From Gonium pectorale (lineage: Eukaryota; Chlorophyta; Chlorophyceae; Chlamydomonadales; Volvocaceae), in assembly GCA_001584585.1 (NCBI GenBank), contig LSYV01000002.1, positions 5,174,921 to 5,238,920 of the forward strand: DNA of 64,000 nucleotides, written 5' to 3'. Positions within the stretch are counted from its first letter, which is position 1, and each line of letters begins with the position of its first letter. Made by a program: the position numbers and the translations under genes. This document shows positions 48,813-60,974 of the stretch, piece after piece. The notes below the pieces were generated by a model. That model saw only the letters and a list, made by a program, of their open reading frames with translations. It had not been told where the DNA came from and did no database searches.

Positions 48813-50450
48813 GGGCCAGGGGTCGGCTTGGTGTAATTGGTGGCTGGCGGCTAGGCGGCCAGTTACGTGACCCTGGAAGCACTGCGGCACTCTAGTGTTC
48901 CCCTAATCCTGTGTGGGTGGTGTCATCCAGCCGCGGACGAGGCGTGGCCCTCACTCCGCCTGTGCAACGAGACCCGGCTGCATGAACTGCGACCCATATT
49001 GCTCAAATTCACGTAGTTTTAGCGCCACACGTTCCACTGTGCTGTCAAGCATTCACATGGCTAGTGTTGTGTCGGTGGTGAAGGCGGTCGCAGGTGGCTG
49101 TCTGCCGCAGCAGTGGTTAGCGGGGCACTATCTTGTTGCGGTCATGTTGTTGACCTCGCCAAGGGGGTGCTCGGGTGACTAATTTCGGTATCCTTTTGGC
49201 ATGGGCTCCTGCACATGCGCAGGCGACCCTGGTCCGTTGCAACGTTCGGGCCTTACTGCAGAGTTCATACGTGTGCGGTGGACTGGTGATGAGGCCTCAA
49301 TTATTCAGAGTGCATAGTGTGCAAGTGCTGCGTGACTCTGGATGCGGACAGAAGCCGCGCCAGAGCCAACCAATGTGCGACATCGGCGCCGAGAGAGGAG
49401 GGCGTTGGAGTTGTGGCGGGCCCGTGGAAAGCACCGGGATAAGCCGCTTAGCAGGTTCAAGCGCATCCAGCATTGTCGAGTGCTGCGTAACCATCTGTAT
49501 ACACTTCACCTGGTTGCGGCGAATTGACGCTGTCTCATTATCATGGCCCACAGGAACGGAACCCCGTTCTGTTGGGTAGGGAAATGGCGCCCCTCCGTCC
49601 CCGTGGGCGCGGAATGGCTTGCTTTCCCGCATTGGCTCGCTGTCATGTACGCTATGTTGTTGAGGGGTGCACTCCTTAGTCGTGTGGAGGCTGGCGGCAC
49701 GGTTTGCGGCGGTCAGGGACCCTGTATGCCGCGACATTCTTTCTTCAAATGCATGACAACATTGGTAGGCTTGACCAGGCGCTTTGTGCAAATAAATGAC
49801 AGCGGCGGTGGAATAGGTCCCACTTGGACTGCCCTTACGGCTGGTATGGTACTGGTGGGTGCCTTAAATCAGGCTTGAGGCATGTAGGGCTACAGCCCGT
49901 GTCAGACCTCTGTAATGCCTGTGAACCTATCATTCCTGCGCACAGATCTTGCCGGGGCTACCAGCTGCTGGCAGTATAGACGTGAAAAGCGAGAGATCTT
50001 CAAAAAGAAAATAGAGAGCCCGCCTCTACGGACATACACACCCGAAAGCGCAACGTTTCCAGTCCGGTGGGATGGGTACAAAACAGCATAGCGTTGCCCA
50101 CATGCAGCGATACACGGCCATGCGTTGCTGAACGTGCGTTGTATTTCGCCAATCACAGCATAAGCAAGCCCTTTCCACGCGATGCAGCAGGTGAAAAGGT
50201 ATTGCGCTTATCCCATGGTTCGTTCGTGTCCGGACCCCTGTGGGACCCTGTGCAAAAGGCGGGCCTTGCCAACAAAGTTCACTCGCCACCACTTTCGATG
50301 GCTACCTGTGTTCGTTGGCTACCGGTGGAGCTCGTCTACTCGCCGTACACTTTGCACGGCACTCCTTCGAGTAGGCACCATGATTGTTATCATTTGGGGC
50401 TGTAGTGGCAGATAATACCATACATCTTTGTAACCTATTGCCTTCTCAAG
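48813..50450. other. Intergenic region between the U-box gene and RIB43a
   Basis: No gene was recognised in 1.6 kb. A TGTAA at 48832-48836 lies very close to the stop of the U-box gene. One copy of the dispersed hairpin repeat is at about 49985-50095. The final 350 bases before 50451 presumably include the RIB43a promoter. Confidence 0.5.
49985..50095 (-). repeat. Dispersed repeat, copy D (diverged)
   Basis: The minus strand matches the shared segment of copies near 15.6, 16.4 and 61.5 kb: ggaaacg, a hairpin with UUCG loop (50038-50051), gtccgtagaggcgggctc and T-rich DNA. The hairpin stem has changed at three positions, each leaving a G-U pair in the consensus strand. Confidence 0.6.
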
Positions 50451-52587
50451 ATGGGCCGCCTTGTTGCCGCTGTACCGAACGAGGACCCCGAGCGCCTGAA
50501 GCGCGTTCTTGACGCCAAGTGGCGCACTATTGGAGTAAGACACTTCATATATGACATCGCAACTCTAGCGAAAGCTGTAAACGCGGCTTGTCTCTGCCTG
50601 CTCCAGGTGGACAAGGATGCTCTGGATCATCAGGTCCAGGAGAGGCGTGACAGGGAGCAGTCCGAGAAGGACCGAGATGAGTAAGTCGCCTCGGCGTCTT
50701 TGGCCCCGGTTGCAATGTCGCTGCTTCCCCTTGGCCCCGTGAGCCATCCACGGTGACCATGATGGAACGATCGTAATCATCTTGTGCCACAATGTGCTTG
50801 ACAGGGCTTTCGCACGGCTCACCCAATACTTCAACGACCAGCTCACACTTATGCAGCAGGAGGCGGACCAGATTCGCAAGGAGTACAACCAGGATACGGA
50901 GGCGTTTCGCCAGCAGCAACAGCTGAAAAACACACGCCGGGAGTGGGACATCAACCGGCCTGACGCCAAGCAGCTGGACATGCCGGCACGTGTGGGCGAC
51001 GACGACACGCGTCTGGGGCCCTCGTCCCTCCAGAAATTTGACGGCGAGGACCTGACGGTGAGGGAAAAGGGAGGCAGTAGATGTGGATTCATGGGTATGC
51101 AGCGCTGAGTATCGCTATCCCTCTAGGCCTTCGTCCTTCCAAACGTTTTGGAAATGGCGGCCTCTGCGCTTCTCCCCCCTATGCACACTGCAGGGTCCGT
51201 AACCCTCGGCCGTCTCCCTTCCCAACGCCTGCCCCTCAGGCCGGCGACCGGAAGAAAGCGCAGATTGAGCAGTGCGTGGACTGGTGGGCTGAGCAGACGG
51301 CCATTAAGGAGGCGCTCCGAGCCGCTGAGAAGGAGGCGGAGGCCGCGCATGCCGAGCTGGTCAAGTACCAGGACATGTTGCAGCAGGCCGCCAAAAGTGA
51401 GGAGGATGCAGTGCGTCGGGAGCTGGCGCGCGCGACGGCTGACTACAACAGGCGCCTGGCTGAGGAGAAGAAGCTGCGGGAGATAGCAGCGCGCCAGGCG
51501 GAGCTTGCAGCTAACATGGCCGAGATGGAGGCGACCATTACGTCAAGCTTCATGACTGAGGTAGGGCGAGCAGGGCATGTAACTAGCTGGCATGGGCTGG
51601 GACACGCAGGCTCACAGCTAGGCACCAAGTACCAACCGCAGTGGCAAAGGCGCTATGCATACTTTACGCCGAGTCCGGTGTCACGCTGTTGTGTTCTTGC
51701 TGCAGATCGGAATCGTGGTTCTTGTCAATCCGTATGAGACATTTCGTCATTTGCAGCCTGGGAAATTAGTTGATACGTTCAGTGTGGCATGTTACCGCTG
51801 CCGCTGCGCTTAACCTGGTCAACCGACATGTCGACACTTATCGCTGCACAGTGCGCATGACGCCCGACGCGAGGAATACCGGCGAGGAATTTGCAGTTGC
51901 ATGGCACTGCTCGCTTGCATTATGGGTGTGCCACCTACACCGGCAATGATTAAGCTGTACTTTCCCGCCTCCTGCTCCTGCAGGACCCCAACATGGCGGC
52001 GTCAGCTATGTCGCCCTTCCGCGTGCGGAAGGACCACTATAAGGGCATGACGGAAGCGGAGAAGAAGGCTATCCTCGACGCGCAGCTGGCACAGATGGAG
52101 GAGCGAAAGGCGAGGCGTGCGCAAGAACAGCTGGAGAACATGATGTACGCGCGCACGCAGCACGACATCCAGCGGGCACTCAACGAGCAGGTAGGCAAGG
52201 CACACTCTCTTGTGTATATTGCCAAGATACCAACACGCAAGTTACAACCTATCCTGCCTCGCTATTGAAGTCCAAGGAGGCTTAGGTTTTTGTGTGCTAA
52301 TCTATCCTCCATCCATCCTCAAGGATTGGTTGTGTGCTGCCTTATGCTCCACAGCAAGACGCTTTCATAGCTATGGTTCACAGAATGACAACTTAAGATG
52401 TATTTATGAATCTCGTCCACAGGCGCAGCGGGTCGAGGAGTTCCGGAAGGCGCAAATGGCTCGGGCAACAGACATCCTCAAGAAGCAGGCGGCGGAGAAG
52501 GCTGAGCGGGATAAGCACCTCGGCACACTGTACCGGAATGCAATTGCGCCAGAATTTTTTACGCAGTTCGGCACATCTCACCGGTAG
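50451..52587 (+). CDS. RIB43a: RIB43a protofilament ribbon protein of ciliary doublet microtubules
   Basis: RIB43a-family proteins lie inside the A-tubule at the ribbon protofilaments of axonemal doublets. Six exons keep phase: 50451-50534, 50607-50680, 50805-51057, 51240-51560, 51984-52190 and 52423-52587, giving 367 residues (about 43 kDa, the size that names the family). The protein is almost wholly helical, rich in Glu, Gln, Arg and Ala, with the family hallmark RVGDDDTRLGPSSLQKFDGED near the middle. A second conserved block, ASAMSPFRVRKDHYKGM, falls in exon 5. There is no signal peptide or membrane segment. The ATG at 50451 begins MGRLVAAVPNEDPERLKR. Presence of this gene indicates a ciliated organism. 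Confidence 0.93.
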
Positions 52588-53299
52588 TAGTTGGCCAAAT
52601 GTACAGTACAGCAGAATGCAGGTACAGCAGGTGTTAGGAAGTGACGTAGGCAGGGAATGGGCATCAAATCGGCGCGCGGTTTAGGATAGGCCTGGCATGC
52701 CGGGAAGTACATATGACTTCTAGTTCTTAGCAATGACTAAGCGTATGTATGCTGGTACGTGAAGGGGTGTCGTAAGCGGATTCGTCGCAGTAGTTTTGTT
52801 TCTGTTTCAAGTGTCTGCGTATAGTCTGCAAATTGCCACGTGTGACCCCACCGTTTTGATTGCAATGCGACGAGGAAGGTAAGCTCGGTTGCAATGACAC
52901 CAGACGCCACCGAAGGCAGGCACTGTCATCGTCCTGGGCCCCTTTTCGTGGCCTTGTTTGCGATGCTGGAATTCGGCGACAGATGGGCTCTTAGAACTGT
53001 TGGAAGCCGAGCAGGTTACCATGCCAACACTTGTGGAAAGCTGTTAACGGGTTAAATGCATCTTGCCTTGTGCAGCATGTGCAACCGCCAACTGGCTAGT
53101 GAGCAAAGCCACGGGACCAGTCTGGGCAGTAACGGTTAACAGCCCCTTCTCCAGCCCTTTTCTTGGCCACATGCTTGGGCATCTGGTGTTCGGCAAAGGG
53201 CTGGCCTTTGCCCTGACAACTTCCTTCGCCCAGACCGGCAACAACTGGGCAAAGTGTCACTTCGAGTTTAGGCCCACGGGCAGGCTGAGGGCACTGATG

Positions 53300-53345
53300 T
53301 TCAGAGTGCATGTCCGTAGAGGCTGCCTTCCCCGTTTCTGGTTCT
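53300..53345 (+). repeat. Fragment of the dispersed repeat, copy E
   Basis: gtgcatgtccgtagaggc, followed by a pyrimidine-rich stretch and a T-run, matches the 3' half of the family at 15.6, 16.4, 50.0 and 61.5 kb. The hairpin half is not recognisable. Confidence 0.4.
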
Positions 53346-53845
53346 CGTTTTTTAGAGCGGTTCCATTCGTCAACTACGTGGTAGCGTCCCATAACGGCGT
53401 GATGAAGCATCCAGGGCTGCAATCGCTGGTTGCACGTGCCGCGGAACCCGTGCACCAATATCATAGCCTGCGGCCCTGCTATCTATGACCTGGAGAGGCA
53501 TAAACAAACGAGACTGGCCTGTCGGCTGCGCTGACATCAACACGCAACAGCAACGCATCAACGTTTCTGGTTCTCTTTTTTTGCAACAGTCCCACCTCCT
53601 GGCGGCGGTCCTAACCCGGCCCACGGGTCGGAAACCGTGCCGGCAAGCAAATTCGTATGCAGCGTGTACATATTTGCAGTGTTTGATAGGCTGTGACCCT
53701 CAAAGTGATGCGTGGAAAGGCCGATGCGTGAGCTGCATTGCCTACCGGGTGTGGGCCCCAGGCTTCCCGTGTAAGGATATGAAAACAACCATAGAGAAAC
53801 TAGGTCTCATCATGCCTACTGCGTCTCGTAATACTGTACGAGTTG

Positions 53846-53868
53846 TTCTCGAACTTGCCGAAACTTTC
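53846..53868 (+). promoter_or_regulatory. Heat-shock-element-like sequence upstream of CPN10
   Basis: TTCTCGAA at 53846-53853 is a perfect TTCnnGAA pair, followed at 53857-53868 by an imperfect gccGAAacTTTC. It lies about 95 bases before the CPN10 ATG. Chaperonin genes are commonly heat-inducible. A third unit in exact 5-bp phase is missing. Confidence 0.4.
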
Positions 53869-53946
53869 TGCAAGCGATTTAAAGTCTAACAGAATCACTT
53901 AGACGCTAATCACCACTCACATAATCTACTGGACTTTGCAAACACA

Positions 53947-54542
53947 ATGGCGGCTCGCCGGTTGATTCCTCTGCTCGATCGCGTCTTGATTGACAAGGTG
54001 CAGGCTGCTACCAAGTCTGCCGGCGGTGTGCTTCTACCTGAGAGTGCTCTTCAGAAGGTCAGATCAATCGCGCGCGGAGCAGCGGCACCAACAGGGACCG
54101 TCGGACACCGTCACACACCCCCTGGCGGCCTTGCGTGTACTTAGGTGAACGAGGGCCGCGTCATTGCTGTCGGACCAGGGCGACGCACCAAGGAGGGCGA
54201 GCTCCTCCCCGTAAGCGTGAAGGAGGGTGACAGGGTGCTGCTTCCCGAGTACGGTGGCAGCCAAATCAAGCTGGGAGACAAGGAGTAAGTCCCCAGCGCC
54301 GCGCGACCTTCGTACGTCACGTGGCACCGATACGTTGCACGTCCATGTGGTAATAGCGTGTGATGCACTTGTCTTAGCGCAGCACAAGTTGCTCTCTGCG
54401 CATGCATGCCGAAGGCGCCATGACGGCGTTTACAGCTCAATGCAGTGGCCCTTCACACAAATGAATGACACGGACGCATCCTCCGCTCTGCAGGCTTTAC
54501 CTGTACCGGGACGAGGAGCTGCTGGGAATTCTGAAGGAGTAA
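53947..54542 (+). CDS. CPN10: Chaperonin 10 (GroES-type co-chaperonin), mitochondrial type
   Basis: CPN10 forms the heptameric lid on chaperonin 60 and helps fold proteins in the organelle matrix. Three exons, 53947-54057, 54145-54284 and 54494-54542, keep phase and give 99 residues, the normal size for a single-domain CPN10. Signatures are LIPLLDRVLIDKV at the N-terminus, the mobile loop TKSAGGVLLPES, GRVIAVGPG, VLLPEYGGSQIKL and the C-terminal YLYRDEELLGILKE. There is one GroES domain rather than the two found in chloroplast CPN20, and only a short basic leader (MAARR), which matches mitochondrial CPN10 that keeps its N-terminus. A heat-shock-like element lies just upstream. Confidence 0.96.
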
Positions 54543-55802
54543 AACTTCATTTGGGCGGAGCAGGTTGGGTTACAGGCACAATTAGCCGCTAGCAGTACAA
54601 CCGCGCCGAGAGGGCGTTGCACTGTACGCCGCAGGCATGGCTATTGCGTTTGCTGAGCTGCGAGCAGCTCCTCTAGAATGTATGAGTTCCACGGTGACAC
54701 CGGGCATCCTGAGCTCGTTAGCGACCACTTGCGCAGACTGCCAGTTTTTGGTTTTGCAGCGTAGGCATGTGCTGCCGTTGCTATCTCAGGGTTAGTGTTA
54801 TTGGCCAGCATGGAACTGCACGGCTGCCGGCCGGAATTGCAGTGTATTGAGCTGCGTGCGGGGTTGGGCTGGTGTAAGGCTATTCCGCCTGGCCCCGCAA
54901 GCGGACCCCGCAAGCGGACCGGATGGTTTGGTTAAGATTAATGGTGGACGATACGATTTCACCTTTTATGGTCCCGTGTTGAAGCCATGGGATGTAACGA
55001 CGTTTGCAGATGCAGGGAGCTCTTTGTAAGTGTGGACCTCCGAAACCAAAATTTATTTTGCTGCAATTTTATTGCAATGCATTTTTTGGCGTCAAAAAAA
55101 GCTATGAGGCCATGCCCTGTGCGCTGCCCACCGTGGACAGGGCAGGTGCCATTTCCCCAGGGGGGCCGGTACACAAGGCAGCTGGGGCATTTTTGTCCCA
55201 CCACTCCACGCCGCCCCCAACGGCCCCAAATGCCCCGGAATGGTCCCAGGAGGCACCGCGGCAGCCTCCGACCGTCCGACTCATGGCGCCGACGTACTGT
55301 TGGTGCACCCTGCGCACCGCCCGCACCCTCCCATCGCGACTCGCTCCCTGTCCTTGACATTTGAGCCAAACACATATTACTTTCAATGCATTTTTAGTAT
55401 GATTTGGCGTCAAAAAGGGCTCGGCTCGCACCCGCGCTCTGCACAGACTGTGCCCAGCGTGCATCGTGTGACATGCACACCGGGCACGGGTAGACCACGG
55501 GTCGAGGAATCCGATGTTGCTAAACATATGTCCGCAAGCCATCAACCACGACTACTTCGTCAGGTAGCCCAACCACAGAATGCGCGATGTCGCACGGGAG
55601 ACGGGCTGCCGCCACCAGGCCAAAGCAGCAGGACGGGCGGGGCGGGAGAGGGGCGGGGCGCGAAAGCTGGGCGGGGAAAGGAAGAGGGACAGTGGTTTCG
55701 GAGCGCGGGACGACAAACGAGCCGGAAGCGACCACCCGCGCAGTTAGGCTACGGTGGATCATCGTGCTTGTGCCCTTCTTATCAGATATTACAGCTTCAG
55801 TC
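54543..55802. other. Intergenic region between CPN10 and the MYND gene
   Basis: No gene was recognised. There is a 13-bp tandem (ccccgcaagcgga twice) near 54894-54920. The words caatgcattttt and ggcgtcaaaaa occur together twice, at about 55074-55100 and 55385-55417, as an imperfect direct repeat around a GC-rich 280-bp stretch that may be a small mobile element. Confidence 0.5.
54873..54877 (+). terminator. Candidate polyadenylation signal TGTAA (CPN10)
   Basis: TGTAA lies 331 bases after the CPN10 stop. Confidence 0.35.
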
Positions 55803-58446
55803 ATGCATCTGCTTCTTACGCCGCCAGAGGAGGGTGCACATGAGCTTGCCGACGAGGGCGCTGCAGCCGTCGAAGATGATGCTGAGCTTTCACCCGGCCA
55901 CGACTGTTGCGCAGTTTGTGCAAGCAAAAAGGACTCTCGACCGCTCCTCGTGTGCTCAACATGCAAGAGCGGTGAGATATCAAGAATATGCAAAGGGTTG
56001 GCGGTGAGACTGCACGCATGCCGCTTGCAGAAAGTATATGGGGACTTCTGACGTCAGGGCTGTCCCCTGGGTCCTACCCAGGTGGTCATGAAATCATATT
56101 TCTTTCATGCAGCGCTCCAACGTCACCAGTTACCAGGTTGCGTGGTGTTCTACTAAGGCGAACATCAGGGTTGCCGACAGGGGGCGGCGCACCAGCCAAC
56201 ACGGGCACCCTAACACTCCGGCGCCTCGCGCAGCACGATTGAGCAAAGTGGCCACCCCTGGTAGACGGAGTATAACGCCAGGGTCCTGTCCAACGCTAAC
56301 CCTGGCCGCAGTGTACTACTGTGGCGAAGAGCATTTGCGAGAGGACGCGAGCAACCATAGCCGCGTGTGCGCCACGCTGCGCTGCATGCACCACTGCGAA
56401 GAACTGGCTAACGCTGATCAGCACGAGGAGGAACAGTCGGACACGGCCAAGCTGGATGCCGGGCATGTAAATGCGCCGGCATGGAGGGAGCCTAGGGCCG
56501 GGGAGCACGGCTGGGGCTTCGTATTGCCTGCAGAGTACCGACACGTGTACCGCATGGATGCTCAGGCGAAGCCCGAGGAGGACGGCGCTGCGGCCGAGCG
56601 CCCTCTCAAGCGGTAGGACTGTGTCGGGCTCGGGTGCGGGAAGCCGGGACGAAGGCGCCGGCATCATTATGGAACATGGCCTTGCCTCTTTGTGGCATTG
56701 ATGAACGCTGTTCTTCTCCCCTTCAGCGTCGCATTCGCCAGAGTGCTGCGCGTTCATGCTTGATGCCTCTCCTCTAGGCGCCGCCAAGACTTCGCCAGTT
56801 GGACTGCGGAACTGGAGAAGCAGGAGCCTGGAGACAAGTCCGCCGCCGCCTCCCCGTCAGATGCCGGTGACAGTCTTGCAGTGGCTGCTGAGATGGCGGA
56901 GCGCACGGCAGTACTGACCTATCCGTACACAGCTGCATACGCGCTGCTTGCCGGCCCGGCGGCCAAGGCCGCACTCAGGCGCGCCATATCCGCGGAGCGG
57001 CCCCTCGCTCTCACGGTGCTGGGGGCTGCAGAAGACGCGGAACTGGCAGACCTCCAGGCATGGCAGGTTGGTCACAACGCAGCCATGTTCTGATCATCTG
57101 AAGCTACACGCTCCTAGTGGACATGTCACGTACTGGCATATATCCAGCTTCCACATCGGCTGTTAGCCTTGTTGCCTGGCGCTGGCCCGCTGCGCGTAAC
57201 CACAGAGCACATGGAACGCTCCAGATGGGCCTGAAGTCTCTAAACTGAGTGCTCCATGGACCCGACGTCCGCTGATCAGGTGGTTGCGGACGCAATCGAT
57301 CACGACGTGCGCATTTTGTTTGTGGGGCCTGAAGTGCCCGACAAGCTGGCGGGTACGGAGCAGGAGCACGGCCGCTGCTTCATGCGCTTCGTGCAGGTGT
57401 GTTGCCCGGCCCTTCCGCCCGCAGGGTCTCGTAGCCTATTGCCACCTGGCCGTTGTGTGCCGGAAATCAAGATGCCTGGGGGCTGCCATCCCAGCACCTG
57501 CCGGTGGGCCCATGCCAAGCCGTCCGTGGCAGCTGTGTAGAGTGTTTCTGTCTAGCCCGTGCGTTGTCCATGTGGTGCCGACAGGGCACGTTCGATGAGC
57601 TGTCATCGGGGCCAAGGCACTCCACGCCTGTCCCTGGAGGCGGTAACCAGGCACCTGATATCTACTTGGCCTTCAACCCCGGGTTCACCTGCCCCGACTA
57701 CGACTGGACGCCGACGCTACGAAAGATTACTAGGTAAGCAGTGCTGGAAACTGTCGTGTGCTACCGCTGAACGGTCGATGAGGGGAGCTTCTGCGGACTT
57801 TTCCAATCCAGCTCTGCGGTGACCCGGCTAACGATCCTCGCATTGCCCACTGTTTGGTAGTGGTGCGCGTGGAAATGATTGCCACGCGGGGACTGTGACG
57901 TCTGTTTGCCTTTTGTGTTCTAGCATCTGACGCCCTCACTCGTCTCATAAGCATCATCTCGCGCGCAGGCGCACATGGCAGAGCGAGTGTTACGGGGGCA
58001 TTCGCGTTTGTGGAGCCCCGTACTAAGTAAAGGCTTTCGCTCTACCCTGCTGCAGTGACAATGCTGGACATCGCGGCGTTGCAGGTCGAGGCACTGCGAG
58101 GTCGGTGCCGGTGCCACCGATTGTTGTGGCCACCAACACGCGCATGGAGGCCCTGATGGAGGAGGAGATGCTGAAGGACTCGGGGCTGCGCAGCAAGTCG
58201 CCGGCCTATCCGAATCCGTACTCGAGCCTCAAGGTAATCCAGAGTGGCACGCTGGCGAATGACCTGTACCGCAAGAACGCATGGTTTGTGGAGTACGAGC
58301 ACGTCGGGTCAAAGGGTACGGCGGCTTCGGCGAAGAAGCAACGGCAGGGCGGGCGGCCAGGCGCCAAAGGCATGGCCAAGCGCATGGCGCAGGCGCTGTA
58401 TGACACGTGCATAGTTCCGGTTGCGCGGCTGATCCGCAGGCGGTGA
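55803..58446 (+). CDS. MYND zinc finger protein with MSS51-type C-terminal region
   Basis: Exons 55803-55971, 56312-56612, 56778-57066, 57250-57396, 57585-57733 and 58084-58446 are supported; one small exon between the last two is unresolved, because the phases (2 then 1) do not match directly. The first intron splits a full MYND finger: CAVC, then LLVCSTCKSVYYCGEEH, then a His and SRVC, matching the C-C-C-C-C-C-H-C pattern. MYND fingers bind proline-rich peptides. The rest resembles the C-terminal domain of MSS51/ZMYND proteins: TVLGAAEDAEL, RILFVGPEVPDKL, DIYLAFNPGFTCPDYDW with PTLRKITR, and PIVVATNTRMEA. In yeast MSS51 acts in mitochondrial COX1 expression, but many family members are uncharacterised, so no pathway is claimed. 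The last exon ends in a basic tail (KKQRQGGRPGAKG). Confidence 0.8.
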
Positions 58447-60974
58447 CCTTCGACGCAGACTGCCAGAATGGTTCCTGATTGCTGTCAAGCAGAAACCTGC
58501 CTATGCGGCAATCATATAGGAATGTTTGAGTGCAAGTCTTACATAAGAGGAGGCCGTGTCAGTTACGGTAGCCAACTGCTGATAGGCTTTTCCACTGCTT
58601 GCCCAGGACAAAGCGGAAGGGCTTCCGCACGCGCGTGCACTGCAGTGGCGCTTATCCTGGATAGACGCTTGCGACGCGGAATTTCCCAGTCTGCGGTAAT
58701 GCTGGTCTATCTTTACCGTATCCAGGTCATTGGACTAAACTGTTGCAGCGTGATCGATGCGAACCAAACTCATCCTTTCTTGCGCGCTTAGCAGTCCGTG
58801 ACCCTACATTGTATTTGTAGTTACGTGGTGCCTAGTGCATGCCGTTGCTTGTTGTTCGCTGTTATGGATGGGTTGAAGGCCCTCTTCTTGCGCTGCTAGA
58901 CTGAAAATAATTTGCATGCCGCGTCTCGCGGCAGAGGCGCCCCTGGGGGCGTTCGAATACCGGTACATTACCCTCCACCACGCGTTGCAAACTGTGGGCT
59001 CGGTGGCGTTTTTTTGGGGGGGGGTACTGTACTGTGGTGCTGTTTGCTGTTTGCTTTTGGATTGCGAAGGGCGTTCTCAAATATTGCAGTGGAGGAGAAC
59101 CGGCGCCAGAATAAGCAAGCACCCTGCAATGCTCTGAAGTTTGACGTCCACACAGTTGCGTATGCATGCCGCCTAGGTGCACGCACCCACTTCTTGGCTT
59201 GTTTCTCGGGAGCTGTGGCATAGGTTGTGGATCGCTTGTCAGCGTCCTGGTCCGGCTGCAACCGGGCAAACAGCAACCATTCCGCTATAGCAACTCAGCG
59301 TCGCCGACCGGCAGGTCGCCCACCGGCGCTGGCTGCGACCACCGAGACCGTGTCCGTGCTGTATTGCTGTCGTATGCCGCCCTCATCCAGACAGTGGCGT
59401 TATGCGAGTCTGGGCTGGTTCCGCATGGTTCCGCAGCACCAGTGCCGGAATAGAGCCCTGGCAAACTGGCACGCTGTGGTCAGGAGCAGGGCTATTATCC
59501 CGCTGGGTCTGTGTTATCCGGTAAACAAACACATATCCACCTTCTTGTTTCGCAAAATCTCGTGAGGTTGAGTCTTCTTGCATCCTGCGACCGCCCCTAG
59601 TAAGTAGCAGGCTTTTGTGGTCGTGGGTGTCACGGCACTACTGACTTAATCTGGCACGCGGGCCCAGCGGTCATGGTATGTACGGCAGAGAGGCGTGTGT
59701 GCGCGAACAACCAAAACAACCCTGCATGACATCTTCGGAGCCTTGACTACAAGCGACAGAACAAGGGTCCTCTGCCCAAGGAATATGGTCCTAATCTCTC
59801 ATCCCTTGCTCTGCCGGTGCTGAATCCTGCCCGCAACTTGCTCACCTGCTCATCTGCACACGCACCACGTAGCCCAGAGCTTGCCTTTAGTGGTATCACC
59901 ATAATGAACAGCAATTATGCACTGGCTATACAGATATACATGCGGGATCTAGGGGTACGGAGAACTCGTGTGTGTCACGGCATACGGGAGAAAACTCTGC
60001 AGAGGAAGAGGGAGCAAGAGGGAGCCCGGGTGCACGAATAGGTTTGCAGCTCGCCTAAGGTAGGGACTAAATCAATACGGCTGACCCCTGCAGCTTGCGA
60101 GCGGTGCAGAAGCCGGGGTCTACGGCATGGTCGGCATCGAGCTGCTATGCAGACGCGGCCGTAAGGCCGTGTGAACTGAGGCAGAAGACGAGAAGAAGTG
60201 TCTCCAACTCGAGGCGTGGACCTGCGTGGACGTCAAGGCAGACAAGCGTTGTTGCAGTGCCCATGTAGCAGATAGCCTTGCCTGCCTCAGACAGGAAGGA
60301 CTCCCTACATAGAAGCAAAAAAGGACTCAGCTTGTGTGAGACACATTCCATTTCAATCCCCAGATACCTGTACTGGCCCAAGAAAGACCGCTCCTGTCGT
60401 CGGGGGTCTGGTTCCGGGGACGGGGGCTCCGGGGGCGGGCGACTGGCAGTAGCGTCGGACATGTCGTTCGTCCGCAAGGCCCCACTTGCTGTCTATTGCG
60501 TCACCTATTGTCAGCTTTCCCTAACACATATTTTCCTGCTTCTTCCTGCGCCCTCGTTACATGTCTACGCCGTGCCACCTCGCCGTACTCTACCACGCAC
60601 CCGCTGAACGAGCTACTCTCCTCGAGCGCACTAAGCAGCTGCGCAACGAGGCTGCTGCGGAGCACTGGCGCCGCCCCCGTGGCGGGCTGCGGTAGTGGGG
60701 CCGCCCGGCCCGCCGAGTCCTTCGGCCCCGTCCTGTGCACCCCGGCGCGCCCCGTCCCGTCCCTCACGTCCTGGCTGCACGCCCTGCCTGTGTTTCCTTC
60801 TTGTTGTACCTGTGCCCCTGCAGGCGGTGGGGATCTGCCCTACAGACCGCCGCCTGCACTCTCGGGCCATTTGCCCCGTGGCTGCTCTTCCCCCTTGCCC
60901 CCCCCCCCTTTTCCTCGCTGCTGTCGTAGACCCCCTCTCACCACCGAGCCGCCAGCTTTGCCGACAGTCACAAC
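58447..60974. other. Long intergenic region
   Basis: No gene was firmly recognised in 2.5 kb. Noted items are a poly-T/poly-G run near 59007-59024; a minus-strand 110-codon ORF at 60145-60477 without a recognised domain; and a plus-strand reading near 60555-60693 (APAERATLLERTKQLRNEAA then a stop) that could be an exon remnant. Repeat DNA begins at about 60975. Confidence 0.45.

Larger units (their letters stand above)
52588..53946. other. Intergenic region between RIB43a and CPN10
   Basis: No gene was recognised in 1.36 kb. It holds a fragment of the dispersed repeat at about 53300-53345 and a second occurrence of gtttctggttctc followed by a T-run at 53565-53585. The last 100 bases contain heat-shock-element-like and TATA-like sequences for CPN10. 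Confidence 0.5.

Noticed and set aside
48832..48836. TGTAA 20 bases after the U-box gene stop as a polyadenylation signal
   Set aside because: The implied 3' UTR would be unusually short for this kind of genome; a later signal is more likely.
53063..53488. Open frame of 141 codons between RIB43a and CPN10
   Set aside because: It runs through a fragment of the dispersed repeat, and no domain or splice pattern supports it.
60145..60477. Minus-strand 110-codon ORF containing YRYLGIEME, reminiscent of a reverse-transcriptase YLG box
   Set aside because: No other reverse-transcriptase motif such as the catalytic YxDD is nearby, and the ORF is short enough to be chance in repeat-rich DNA.
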